42,500 nucleotides of DNA from Deinococcus radiophilus (lineage in GTDB: Bacteria; Deinococcota; Deinococci; Deinococcales; Deinococcaceae). The position numbers and the translations under genes were made by a program. The stretch spans positions 2,037,501-2,080,000 of the forward strand of contig NZ_CP086380.1 of assembly GCF_020889625.1 (NCBI RefSeq). Direction: 5' to 3'. Shown here one piece after another: positions 17,346 to 26,535 of this stretch (within the stretch, counting starts at the first letter, position 1; the number at the start of each line of letters is the position of its first letter). The notes beneath the pieces are model-generated. The model saw only the letters and a list, made by a program, of their open reading frames with translations. It did no database searches and was not told the origin of the DNA.

Positions 17346-19043
17346 TTAGCCGGGCGTCTCGCCTCCACGTTCCAGTTCGACTGGGGTGGGCGGGGCCAGG
17401 TTGGGCGCGCCGGGGGTGCCGGGAGCGGGAGCACGGCTGGGGGCTGGGGCGCTGACTGGCGTCAGCTTGCGGATCACCAGATTCGGGACCTGTGCTATGC
17501 CCCTGGCCGGGACGGTGGTTTTCCAGGCCTGTCCACTCACGCGGATGCGGGTTTCGCCGGCCGGTACGCTCATGAATCCATAAAAGCCGCCACCGTCGGT
17601 CACGCTGGTGGCCACCACTTTGTCGTTTTGAAGCAGTTCGACCTTCAGGCCGCCCAGGCGTTCCTGTCCAGCCACGGTGCCCATCAGGCCACGGGTGTGG
17701 GGCGGGGGACCGTCAAAGCTCACCCGCTGGCCCAGGGGAGTCGCGGCCAGGGCTTTGCGTACGGCTTCGCGGCCCGCTTCGGCACTCTGGCGCTCCTCAT
17801 ACACGGCCAGGGTCGGCGTGCGGTAGGAATAGCCCACCCAGCCCACGCCGTCTTTCAGCGCCCGCTGGGCCTGCGCCGCTGACGCCTCGGGGCTGTTTAG
17901 GTAGATGCTGGACCCGCTGGCGGTCAGGCCGCGCCCCTGCAAGCTCCGCGCAAAACGGTTCCAGCCGTCGTACCAGCCAGCCTGCTGCGCCACGTTCTCG
18001 CGCTTGTAGTTCATGGGCATGTTGATGTCCAGCAAGCCCTCATTCATCCACTTGGGCCAGTCCTGCATCACGTTGCGGTAGGACGCGGTGCTCTGGAAAG
18101 CTTGCGCGTCACCGGGTTTGGGCGGGCTGCCGTAGGTGATAGAAGCGGCGCTAACCCACAGCTCAGGCTTGATCGCCTTGGCCTGCACGGTAATGCGGCG
18201 CACCAGCCCAGTCACCTGATCGCGCTTCCAGGCTTTGAAATACTCGTCGCTGCCGCCTGGACGTCCGGTGCGGCCGGTTTCCAGGGTGTAGCGGGCCAGC
18301 GTGCGCGGCGAGTAGCCCCAGTCGCCGCTGTCCGGGTAGCGAATCCGGTCCAGTTGAATGCCGTCTACATCGTAGTTTTTGACCACGCTCAGCAGGCCGT
18401 CGCTGATGTACCGGGCCGCTTCAGGAATGGCCGGGTCCAGCCAGGCGTCGTTGCCTTCTTGCCAGGTGCCATCCGAGCGGACCACCAGCCAGGGATCTTT
18501 GCTCTGGGGACCGTGCAACCGGTACACATGGTTCGGGCTGGTGTTCAGGTTGCTGAGGTTTCCGATACCGGTCACGCTGGCCCAGGCAATGACCTTCATG
18601 CCTTTGGGCTTGGCCAGACGGATGGTTTCGGCCAGCGGATCGAAGCCCGGCTGCATGTCCTTGTCGCTCACGACCGGCAGGCTGGACTTGAGACAAAAGC
18701 AGTCGGCCCGGCGGATGGTCTGCACGATCAGGGTGTTGATGTTCATCCGGTCGGCGTCTTCCACCATCTGCCGCACCTGAGCCGCCGTCTTGAGACCGGG
18801 CCCGAACCCGTCCACCCACAGGCCACGAATCTGGGTAGAGTCGGGCGTGGCTTGGGAGCGTGCCACAGGTGCAGTGGCGGTGGCTTGGCCCAGCAGCGGC
18901 GTGCCCAGATCGGGCTGTGCGGGTGTGGCGCCCAGTGAGAGAGAAGGCGTGGTCTGGCCCTGTGCGCTACCCAGGCCAAGGCTCAGCATCAGCCCAAGCG
19001 TCAGGGTGCGCCGCAAAGCGGTGGGGGAGGCAAGCTGTGTCAC
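17346..19043 (-). CDS. Secreted GHL10-type glycoside hydrolase-like protein
   Basis: A 565-residue protein with a signal peptide (RRTLTLGLMLSLGLGSAQGQ, first about 30 residues). The main domain (about 70-420) is the GHL10/DUF187 TIM barrel: IRGLWVDGFGPGLKT at its start, TLIVQTIRRADCF, VIAWASVTG and DGIQLDRIRYPDS with acidic residues at the barrel rim. It is followed by a carboxypeptidase-regulatory-like beta sandwich (GLMGTVAGQERLGGLKVELL to VPAGETRIRVSG) and a Pro/Ala-rich tail. The GHL10 family is thought to act on cell-surface glycans; a substrate cannot be given. GTG start with AGGAC just before it; TAAGCT lies 9 nt upstream. Confidence 0.88.
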   Translation of the reverse strand: MTQLASPTALRRTLTLGLMLSLGLGSAQGQTTPSLSLGATPAQPDLGTPLLGQATATAPVARSQATPDSTQIRGLWVDGFGPGLKTAAQVRQMVEDADRMNINTLIVQTIRRADCFCLKSSLPVVSDKDMQPGFDPLAETIRLAKPKGMKVIAWASVTGIGNLSNLNTSPNHVYRLHGPQSKDPWLVVRSDGTWQEGNDAWLDPAIPEAARYISDGLLSVVKNYDVDGIQLDRIRYPDSGDWGYSPRTLARYTLETGRTGRPGGSDEYFKAWKRDQVTGLVRRITVQAKAIKPELWVSAASITYGSPPKPGDAQAFQSTASYRNVMQDWPKWMNEGLLDINMPMNYKRENVAQQAGWYDGWNRFARSLQGRGLTASGSSIYLNSPEASAAQAQRALKDGVGWVGYSYRTPTLAVYEERQSAEAGREAVRKALAATPLGQRVSFDGPPPHTRGLMGTVAGQERLGGLKVELLQNDKVVATSVTDGGGFYGFMSVPAGETRIRVSGQAWKTTVPARGIAQVPNLVIRKLTPVSAPAPSRAPAPGTPGAPNLAPPTPVELERGGETPG

Positions 19044-19118
19044 GTCCTGCCCAGCTTAACGCACGGTGAAATGACAGATATGGGAGAGCGGCGCGTCTGA
19101 TGAGACGCTGCCACTTGC

Positions 19119-19124
19119 GATAAT
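19119..19124 (+). promoter_or_regulatory. Extended -10 box of nadE
   Basis: GATAAT preceded by TG one base earlier (TGCGATAAT) lies 6 nt before the nadE ATG, with no ribosome site between. Confidence 0.55.
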
Positions 19125-19130
19125 GCCCCC

Positions 19131-19943
19131 ATGAGCGAACTGCAACAACGCATCATTCAGGAGCTGGACGTGCAGCCCAGCATTGACCCCGCCGCTGAAG
19201 TGGAGCGGCGCGTGACTTTTCTGGCCAACTACGCCCGCCGCGCTGGGGCGAAAGGCTTCGTGCTGGGCATCAGTGGGGGACAAGACAGCACGCTGGCGGG
19301 CCGATTGTGCCAACTGGCCTGTGAGCGCCTGCGGGCGGAGGGCCACGCAGCCCAGTTCTATGCCATGCGCCTGCCCTACGGGGTGCAGTTCGATGAAACC
19401 GACGCGCAGGCGGCTCTGCGCTTTATCCAGCCCGACGAGCGGCTGACCGTAAACATCAAGGCCGCGACCGACGCGGTGGAACAGGCCACCGAGGCGGCCC
19501 TGGGTGGCGGTGACCGGATTAGTGACTTCAATAAAGGCAACATCAAGGCCCGTCAGCGCATGATCGCCCAGTATGCGGTGGCGGGGCAGCTGGGCCTGCT
19601 GGTGGTCGGCACCGACCACGCCGCCGAGGCGGTGACCGGATTTTTTACCAAGTTTGGTGATGGGGCTGCCGATCTGATGCCCCTGAACGGCCTGAACAAG
19701 CGCCAGGGCGCGGCGCTGCTGCGGCATCTGGGCGCACCGGACAGCACCTGGCAAAAGGTTCCCACCGCCGACCTGGAAGAAGGCCGCCCTGCCCTGCCGG
19801 ACGAGGAAGCCCTGGGCCTGCGCTACCGCGAGATTGACGACTATCTGGAAGGTAAAGCCGTGAGTGCTGAGGCTGCCGAGAAAATTGAGGGCTATTTCCG
19901 CCGCTCGGCACACAAGCGGACCACGCCAGCAGTACCGCAATAA
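19131..19943 (+). CDS. nadE: Ammonia-dependent NAD synthetase
   Basis: Final step of NAD synthesis: amidates deamido-NAD with ammonia and ATP. The 270-residue protein has the PP-loop SGGQDST (48-54), [28 protein letters not shown] (a family hallmark binding deamido-NAD) and the C-terminal HKRTTPAVP. It lacks the nitrilase-type glutaminase domain, so it uses free ammonia. The length matches the E. coli enzyme. Confidence 0.96.
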   Translation: MSELQQRIIQELDVQPSIDPAAEVERRVTFLANYARRAGAKGFVLGISGGQDSTLAGRLCQLACERLRAEGHAAQFYAMRLPYGVQFDETDAQAALRFIQPDERLTVNIKAATDAVEQATEAALGGGDRISDFNKGNIKARQRMIAQYAVAGQLGLLVVGTDHAAEAVTGFFTKFGDGAADLMPLNGLNKRQGAALLRHLGAPDSTWQKVPTADLEEGRPALPDEEALGLRYREIDDYLEGKAVSAEAAEKIEGYFRRSAHKRTTPAVPQ

Positions 19944-20003
19944 CGCAGTAAACCTTTATGCTCCACTGGCCCAGCCGATCTCTTCCCCTGTCAGGCTGGG
20001 CCT

Positions 20004-20765
20004 ATGGCTGAACACCGACCACCGCCGCAGCAGGAGTTCGCTGGCCTCCAGGCCCTTTTTATCAACTGCTCGCTGAATAAGGACCCCGCCCAGTCACACA
20101 CAGGCAGCCTCATGAGTGCTGTTTCTGGCCTGATGCAGCGGGCCGGGGCGCAGGTGGAAACTGTGTATGCGCTGGAACACTCCCTGCCACCGGGCATCTA
20201 CCCCGACATGCGGGAGCACGGCTGGCAGGAGGATGCCTGGCCCGACACGCTCTGGCCCAAGGTGCAGGCTGCCGACATTCTGGTGATCGGTACGCCGCTG
20301 TGGCTGGGCGAGGAGTCGTCGGTGTGCCGCGTCATTATCGAGCGGCTGTATGCCATGTCGGGCGAGTTGAACGAGAAGGGCCAGAGTGTCTTTTACGGCA
20401 AGGTGGGCGGCGCAGTGGTCACTGGTAACGAGGACGGCGTCAAGCACGTCGCCATGACGCTGACTTTTGCGCTGTCGCACCTGGGCTACACCATTCCGCC
20501 GCAGGCCGATTGTGGCTGGCTGGGCGAGATCGGCCCCGGCCCCAGCTATGGTGACCGCGCCGAAGATGGTTCACTGATCGGCTTCGACAACGAGTTTACC
20601 CAGCGCAATGCCACCATCATGACCTGGAACCTGCTGCACCTGGCCCGGCTGCTTAAAGGGGCAGGCGGCCTACCCAATTACGGCAATGACCGCCGCGCCT
20701 GGGAGGACGGCGAACGCTTCGGCTTCCAGAACCCAGAGCCACCCCAAGAAGAATCGGGCCGCTGA
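20004..20765 (+). CDS. Flavodoxin-like NAD(P)H-dependent FMN reductase/oxidoreductase
   Basis: A 253-residue flavodoxin-fold protein. It starts with a phosphate-binding loop type segment (LFINCSLNKDPAQSHTGSLM), then ADILVIGTPLWLGEESSVCRVIIERL and GGAVVTGNEDGVKHVAMTL, matching the NADPH-dependent FMN reductase/WrbA-like group. The C-terminal MTWNLLHLARLLK helix is typical of the group. No signal peptide. Only a weak -10-like box (CAGGCT) precedes the ATG by 6 nt. The physiological substrate is unknown. Confidence 0.85.
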   Translation: MAEHRPPPQQEFAGLQALFINCSLNKDPAQSHTGSLMSAVSGLMQRAGAQVETVYALEHSLPPGIYPDMREHGWQEDAWPDTLWPKVQAADILVIGTPLWLGEESSVCRVIIERLYAMSGELNEKGQSVFYGKVGGAVVTGNEDGVKHVAMTLTFALSHLGYTIPPQADCGWLGEIGPGPSYGDRAEDGSLIGFDNEFTQRNATIMTWNLLHLARLLKGAGGLPNYGNDRRAWEDGERFGFQNPEPPQEESGR

Positions 20766-20950
20766 ACCCTAGGGTGAGGAACGCCCCTATCAAACCTTGG
20801 CCTGAGCTGCACATGTCTGATTTCTCTCAAGCGAAGGAGGCAGAATCGCCTATAAGAAAAGAGGGGGCTTTACCGCTTTGCTCGTAGGTCGGCTGGTCAG
20901 ATTCTGACCGGCGGCCTTGAGCATTTTATCGGCGGCCAGACAGACTGTCC

Positions 20951-20955
20951 TTCCA
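20951..20955. repeat. Left target-site duplication of the IS
   Basis: TTCCA directly outside the left inverted repeat, identical to 21996-22000 directly outside the outermost right end. Confidence 0.85.
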
Positions 20956-21020
20956 ACGCCGTTTAGGGCCTGACCGCCCCCTGGTGAAGTGCGTCTCAGA
21001 CACATAAAAATAGAGACGAC

Positions 21021-21794
21021 ATGGCTAAATATCGTCTCCACCATAGTCTAGGACGTCGGCACGTCATTCGCCACCTCTATTTCTGGGCTAAGAAGCATTT
21101 CAGCGACCAGAAAATCTGCCCGCACCAGAAGGTCACAGATGCCATGCTGGTTGCTCTGCTGCTCTCCCGTCTCGTCTTCAAGCATCCATTTCCTTCCATC
21201 TGGTGGAACATCCTCAAGGAAGACCGTCCCGGTCTTCCTTCCTACACTCAGGCCTACACCAGGGGCATCAAACTGTTGCCACTCCTAGAGCATGTTGCAA
21301 GCCCAGCTCAGCCCTGCACTGAAGTCGTAGTTGATTCAATGCCCCTCCCCATTTGCCGTCCCAAACGCACGCACCTTTGTCAGTTCCCAGGCGCGAAATG
21401 GGGATTTGGAACTCAGGGCGAGTTCTTCGGATATAAGCTGCACGCCTGGGTCACACCAGGTGGACAAATCGTTCAGTACGTCATCCGACCTGCCAACCTC
21501 CATGACGTTACGGTCAGCTATGAGCTGAATCTCAGATGGCCAGAGTTTGAAGGCCCAACCATCATTGGCGATAAGGGGTATTGCTGTCTGGGCTACGTGT
21601 ATCCGCCCAAGAAGAACACCAGATATGACACGGGATGGCGAGAATCTCGCCATCCCAAAATCCGCAAACGTATTGAAACAGTCTTCTCTGCGCTTGTGGA
21701 AGCTCAAATCCGCTCTGCCCAAACCAAAACCCTGGGTTCACTTAAGCTCCGCGTCGTCTTAGCCGTACTCGCCCACAATCTTGCTAGGCCCTAA
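21021..21794 (+). CDS. IS982-like DDE transposase
   Basis: A 257-residue transposase with an acidic triad in plausible positions: VVVDSMPLPICRPKR (first Asp), TIIGDKGYCC (second Asp) and RIETVFSALVEAQ (Glu). The block GEFFGYKLHAWVTPGGQIVQ and PANLHD is typical of the IS982 type. The spacing between second Asp and Glu is short compared with relatives I know, possibly by a small internal deletion. The stop TAA lies inside the right inverted repeat. Assigning it to IS982 rather than a nearby IS4/IS5 group is an inference. Confidence 0.88.
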   Translation: MAKYRLHHSLGRRHVIRHLYFWAKKHFSDQKICPHQKVTDAMLVALLLSRLVFKHPFPSIWWNILKEDRPGLPSYTQAYTRGIKLLPLLEHVASPAQPCTEVVVDSMPLPICRPKRTHLCQFPGAKWGFGTQGEFFGYKLHAWVTPGGQIVQYVIRPANLHDVTVSYELNLRWPEFEGPTIIGDKGYCCLGYVYPPKKNTRYDTGWRESRHPKIRKRIETVFSALVEAQIRSAQTKTLGSLKLRVVLAVLAHNLARP

Positions 21795-21801
21795 ACGGCG
21801 T
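21608..21801. repeat. 194-bp IS tail, copy 1
   Basis: Identical to 21802-21995 with no gap between them. The unit ends exactly at the last base of the right inverted repeat, and neither boundary can be shifted because the flanking bases differ. Confidence 0.95.
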
Positions 21802-21995
21802 CAAGAAGAACACCAGATATGACACGGGATGGCGAGAATCTCGCCATCCCAAAATCCGCAAACGTATTGAAACAGTCTTCTCTGCGCTTGTGGAAGCTCA
21901 AATCCGCTCTGCCCAAACCAAAACCCTGGGTTCACTTAAGCTCCGCGTCGTCTTAGCCGTACTCGCCCACAATCTTGCTAGGCCCTAAACGGCGT
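21802..21995. repeat. 194-bp IS tail, copy 2
   Basis: Exact second copy, carrying the C-terminal transposase codons without a start and a second right inverted repeat. Confidence 0.95.
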
Positions 21996-22000
21996 TTCCA
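21996..22000. repeat. Right target-site duplication of the IS
   Basis: TTCCA, matching 20951-20955, outside the second copy of the IS tail. Confidence 0.85.
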
Positions 22001-22038
22001 GCTGAATACCTGCTCGCCTCTTTCATAGGAGAACCTCG

Positions 22039-22908
22039 ATGTTCTATTACGACGGCAAGTTGCAGTATCAGGTCCGCGTCGACACTCCCGACCCCCGCTT
22101 TGCCCGGATGCTTCAGCAGGCGATTGGCGGCGTCGAGGGTGAGATTCGCGTTTGCTTGCAGTACCTTTTTCAGTCCTTCGGCGCCCGTGGTCCCGCCAAG
22201 TACCGCGACATGTTGCTGGCCACCGGCACTGAGGAAATCGCCCACATCGAAATGCTGGCGACAGCCGTGGCCCTGAACCTTGAAGGCGCATCCAGCAGCG
22301 AAAAGGACCGGGCGGCCAAAGACAACCCCGTCGTCGAAGCGGTAATGGGCGGCATGGACCCCCGGCAGTTTTTGTCGGCGGGGATGGCGGCGCTGGCTTC
22401 CGATGCCAATGGCGTGCCGTTCAATGGGTCACATGTGTATGCCAGCGGTAACCTGGCCGCCGACATGTACGCCAACGTGACCGCCGAAGCCACCGGGCGC
22501 GCCCTGGCCTGCCGCCTGTTCGAGCTGACCGACGACCCCGGCATGAAGGACATGCTGCGCTTTCTGATCGCCCGCGACACCATGCACCAGCAGCAGTGGC
22601 TGGCGGTCATTGAGGAACTGGGCGGGCATCAGGGCACGCTGCCGATTCCCAACAGCTTCCCGCCCGAAGAGGAACTGCGCGAAGTCAGCTATACCTTCTT
22701 TGTGCCGGGGGTGGAGGGCGTGCCAGCGCCACAGGGCCGCTGGAGTGAAGGCCCGTCGCTGGACGGCCTGGGCGAATTCAAGCTGATGCCGGGCCAGCCG
22801 TTTGGCGATAAGCCGCAGTTGGCCCCGCCGCTGCCGATGGCCTACGCCGAGCGGCTGCAGATGACGGCACCGCACAGCGCTGACCCAGCCAGCGACCCCA
22901 CCCGCTAA
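22039..22908 (+). CDS. Manganese (non-heme) catalase
   Basis: Ferritin-like dimanganese enzyme that disproportionates hydrogen peroxide. In the 289-residue protein the metal ligands known from Lactobacillus plantarum catalase fall at nearly the same numbers: Glu35, Glu66, His69 (GTEEIAHIE), Glu150 and His183 (ARDTMHQQQW). The C-terminal arm after residue 205 (SYTFFVPGVEG) is the usual subunit-wrapping extension. AGGAG lies 7 nt before the ATG, so it is leadered. The insertion sequence ends 43 bases before the start, so the native promoter has probably been displaced by about 1 kb or replaced. Confidence 0.95.
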   Translation: MFYYDGKLQYQVRVDTPDPRFARMLQQAIGGVEGEIRVCLQYLFQSFGARGPAKYRDMLLATGTEEIAHIEMLATAVALNLEGASSSEKDRAAKDNPVVEAVMGGMDPRQFLSAGMAALASDANGVPFNGSHVYASGNLAADMYANVTAEATGRALACRLFELTDDPGMKDMLRFLIARDTMHQQQWLAVIEELGGHQGTLPIPNSFPPEEELREVSYTFFVPGVEGVPAPQGRWSEGPSLDGLGEFKLMPGQPFGDKPQLAPPLPMAYAERLQMTAPHSADPASDPTR

Positions 22909-22979
22909 ATCCGGCCCGGTATGGGCTGGGCGACTGGCCCTCCAATGGGCCTCTAGAGGCAAGCTCAGCGGTCCGAGCG

Positions 22980-23879
22980 CTACTGGAGCTGGCCCAGGCT
23001 GAGCGTCTGCGGCAGCCGGGGCCGCTCCTGCGCGGCTACGCGGTCACGGAAGTTCAGCACATGGCCTGCCCCGCGCACCTGCGTTAGGGCTGCCAGATTT
23101 AGGTCGGCGGTCAGCCAACCGCTTTCATTCCACCCCAATTCGGCCACCACGCCGTCTTCGGGCAGGTCCACATCGGCGGGGGCATAGACACCCGCCGCCC
23201 CTACCGCCGTTTCCAGGGCGTAGCTCCAGGGTGCGTCGGCCAGCAGTGGAGCCTGCACCGTATACAGTCCGTTTTCCAGGGCACGGGCCATGCTGCCGAT
23301 GCGGACCCGGCTGTAGCCCCGGCGCGTCTCGGTGAAGCTGGGTACCACCAGCAAGTTCGCACCTGCTTCGGCCAAGCGGCGGCTAAGCTGCGGAAATTCC
23401 GAGTCGTAACAGATCACCACGCCGAATTTCAGGTCGCCCAACGTGAACAGCGTGACTTCGCCGTTGCCGGGCTGGACGTTCCATTCCTCGGCCTCAAAGC
23501 GGGTCATCATCAGCTTGTCCTGATGGCCCACGGCGCCGCCGGGACCAAACACATAGGCCCGGTTCACGAAGCCGCCCGCAGCGGCCACCGGGAGGCTGCC
23601 AGCGACAATGGCTATCCCGAATTCCAGCGCCAGGCTGCGGTGCAGGTCCACCACGCGCCCCACGAAGGGAGTCAGCGCCGGGCGCATTCCCAAAATGTCA
23701 TGGTGCAGCTCGGCGGGGAGCAAGGCCACCAGTTCCAGGGCAGCATATTCGGGGAAAATCAGCAACTGTGCGTCTGTCTCCGCGCCCTGCCGGACCCAGT
23801 CGCGCAAGTTGGCCGTGTACTCGTCCCAGTTGCCGGGGCGGGTGATGGGATAGGCGGCGGCGGCGATACGCACGGTCAT
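22980..23879 (-). CDS. Carbon-nitrogen hydrolase (nitrilase superfamily)
   Basis: A 299-residue amidase-type hydrolase with the complete Glu-Lys-Cys triad: Glu44 in FPEYAALEL, Lys122 in HQDKLMMT and Cys157 in VVICYDSEFP. It hydrolyses a C-N bond of an unknown amide, nitrile or carbamoyl compound; it is not a known glutaminase domain fusion. Cytoplasmic. TAGACT lies 6 nt before the ATG on the minus strand, and its start is only 31 bases from the divergent gene. Convergent with the Mn-catalase gene. Confidence 0.92.
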   Translation of the reverse strand: MTVRIAAAAYPITRPGNWDEYTANLRDWVRQGAETDAQLLIFPEYAALELVALLPAELHHDILGMRPALTPFVGRVVDLHRSLALEFGIAIVAGSLPVAAAGGFVNRAYVFGPGGAVGHQDKLMMTRFEAEEWNVQPGNGEVTLFTLGDLKFGVVICYDSEFPQLSRRLAEAGANLLVVPSFTETRRGYSRVRIGSMARALENGLYTVQAPLLADAPWSYALETAVGAAGVYAPADVDLPEDGVVAELGWNESGWLTADLNLAALTQVRGAGHVLNFRDRVAAQERPRLPQTLSLGQLQ

Positions 23880-23885
23880 GGGGTC

Positions 23886-23904
23886 AGTCTAGACCCCCTA
23901 GAAT
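23886..23904. promoter_or_regulatory. Interleaved divergent -10 boxes
   Basis: Minus-strand TAGACT at 23886-23891 is 6 nt from the ATG at 23879. Plus-strand TAGAAT at 23899-23904 is 6 nt from the ATG at 23911. Seven bases separate them, so each -35 would fall on the other gene's start. Confidence 0.6.
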
Positions 23905-23910
23905 CCCACC

Positions 23911-24786
23911 ATGACTGCTCTGATCTGGCTGGCCCTGGACGGCGTAGGCCATCCAGCTGACGCCCTGCCAGAATCGGTGTGGAACGCGAAACTGCCGACC
24001 CTGCGCCCACTGGTTGAGGCCGGGCTGGCGCTGGACGCTGGGCTAGGTGTGCCGGGACTGCCGCAATCGGCCACCGGGCAGGCCTGCTGGCTGACCGGGC
24101 AGGATGCCGTGCGGTACATGGGCGAACACTTCGGGCCACAGCCGGGGCCGACGCTGCGACGCTTGCTGGATCAGGCCAGCTGGCCCGTGCAACTGACACG
24201 GGCTGGTGGCAGGGCTGGGCTCGCTAACTTTTATCCACCTGGCTATTTTGAACGGCACCTTCAGCGCCCCCGGCACGGCTGTTTCCCCTACTCGGTGCTG
24301 AGCGCCGGGTTGCCGCTGAACCCGCCGGATCTGCCCCCCGTGCTGCCCACCCTGGGACTGAGTTACGCGGCGCCCTGGGCACCTCAGCACCCACTGGCCG
24401 ACATCGCCGCGCTGGGTGAGGCGCTCGCCCGTGCAGCGGCGCCTTACGACCTGGTGATGTGTGACCTGTGGCTGGGTGATCTGATTGGTCACAGTGGTGC
24501 ACCAGAACTTCCTTCCGCCTCGTTGCGGGCCGGGCAGACTTATTTACAGCGGGTAGATGCTTTGCTGGAAGGGCTGCTGGCAGTGGGTGCCAAGGTGCTG
24601 CTCAGCAGTGACCACGGCAACCTAGAAAACCTACAGACCAAATCACATACTCAGGCGCGGGTGCCACTGGCCTGGGCAGGGGTGCTGTCACCACAGGTGA
24701 GCGACATTGTGGAGGCAGGTCAGTGGGTAGGCCAGCAACTGGAACTGACGTCCACGCCAAGTCTTTTCGATCCGCCACCTTCATAA
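23911..24786 (+). CDS. Alkaline-phosphatase-superfamily metalloenzyme (phosphoglycerate mutase/phosphopentomutase-like)
   Basis: A 291-residue protein with the metal and nucleophile motifs of the superfamily: LALDGVGHP at the N terminus, [14 protein letters not shown] (Ser/Thr nucleophile region), [12 protein letters not shown], and [24 protein letters not shown]. It is shorter than iPGM (about 510) and phosphopentomutase (about 390) and lacks a clear cap domain. It may be a phosphatase or nucleotide pyrophosphatase rather than a mutase. Function within the pair with the divergent amidohydrolase is unknown. Confidence 0.8.
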   Translation: MTALIWLALDGVGHPADALPESVWNAKLPTLRPLVEAGLALDAGLGVPGLPQSATGQACWLTGQDAVRYMGEHFGPQPGPTLRRLLDQASWPVQLTRAGGRAGLANFYPPGYFERHLQRPRHGCFPYSVLSAGLPLNPPDLPPVLPTLGLSYAAPWAPQHPLADIAALGEALARAAAPYDLVMCDLWLGDLIGHSGAPELPSASLRAGQTYLQRVDALLEGLLAVGAKVLLSSDHGNLENLQTKSHTQARVPLAWAGVLSPQVSDIVEAGQWVGQQLELTSTPSLFDPPPS

Positions 24787-24831
24787 AGTCTCCATTTCTG
24801 ATGCGTGCCCTTGTTCTGGAATCACGTCAAG

Positions 24832-25024
24832 TTATCCACAGGCGCCTCTAAAAGAGTGACGATTCTGCCTGTTGGACATTGAAAAGTGTTGGCACGCTGA
24901 TTCTGTCCGATACAGAAATGACGTGTAGAACGCATCTTTACGCAAGGGGAATACAAAATTGTGCTGGCAGACGGAAACTCTGGAGTTATCCACAGTGAAA
25001 CGCTCGCTTGTGGATAACTTTTTT
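24832..25024. other. DnaA-box cluster in intergenic region
   Basis: Within the 579-bp gap 24787-25365 there are three perfect TTATCCACA boxes: 24832-24840 and 24986-24994 on the plus strand, 25009-25017 on the minus strand. The last two extend to an 11-bp inverted repeat (AGTTATCCACA/TGTGGATAACT) followed by TTTTTT, which could equally act as a terminator. Another inverted repeat, TTCTGT/ACAGAA, lies at 24901-24917 and TGAGAC/GTCTCA at 25031-25045. The stretch is AT-richer than its surroundings. No dnaA or dnaN gene is nearby. Confidence 0.65.
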
Positions 25025-25113
25025 GTGGTGTGAGACCCTGTCTCATGTTGGGCTAAATACTGTCGCCTGACCTGACCTTGACCTGAGATTTGCGTGGTTG
25101 ACTAGGGGTCTGA

Positions 25114-25335
25114 CGGAGGAGGCAGACTGTGAAACATCACCTTCTCCGGGGCTCCCTGACGGGTGTCCTAAAGGGCTGCACCCGTGGCGTACTTTGCCGG
25201 TGCATTTCTCCTATGATGGAAAGCAAACCTCAACCCGGCCTGTAAGTGCTGAGAATCGCGCTGCATCTGTGTCCACGGCGGAGTTTTACTACCCTGGCAA
25301 CTTTGAGGTGAGGTGGCCGAACTTTCGGTGGCCTC
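25114..25335 (+). ncRNA. Hairpin-rich putative 5' leader of the dehydrogenase operon
   Basis: Four consecutive stems lie between the DnaA-box region and the ribosome site: CGGAGGAGG/CCTTCTCCG (25114-25148), ACGGGTGT/GCACCCGT (25159-25185), GCCGG/CCGGC (25196-25239) enclosing TGC-TTTC/GAAA-GCA, and GAGG-CCGAA/TTCGG-CCTC (25310-25335). I could not match it to a known riboswitch class, and no convincing promoter was found to fix its 5' end. Confidence 0.35.
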
Positions 25336-25365
25336 TGTATCAGACCATAAAAGGAGACGACGTTT

Positions 25366-26531
<1,166 letters not shown>

Positions 26532-26535
<4 letters not shown>

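Larger units (their letters stand above)
20956..21995 (+). mobile_element. IS982-like insertion sequence with duplicated right end
   Basis: Left inverted repeat ACGCCGTTTAGGGCCT (20956-20971) matches the reverse complement of the right end (21786-21801, again at 21980-21995). The basic element is 846 bp, but the last 194 bp are present twice in exact tandem, giving 1040 bp. TTCCA flanks the whole. Base composition is visibly lower in G+C than the neighbours. One transposase gene fills the basic element. Confidence 0.93.

Noticed and set aside
22936..22960. GGCCC/GGGCC hairpin and GCCTCTAGAGGC palindrome between Mn-catalase and amidohydrolase genes
   Set aside because: Stems are short and lack a T-run; a terminator role is possible by position but not supported enough to list.
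24984..25024. Inverted DnaA boxes as a plain Rho-independent terminator
   Set aside because: Not fully rejected, but both arms are perfect TTATCCACA boxes and a third box lies upstream, and the nearest plus-strand gene ends almost 200 bases before, so a terminator alone does not explain it.
25086..25365. TPP, SAM, c-di-GMP or T-box riboswitch upstream of the E1 genes
   Set aside because: The conserved core sequences of these classes are not present in the stretch; only generic stems are.
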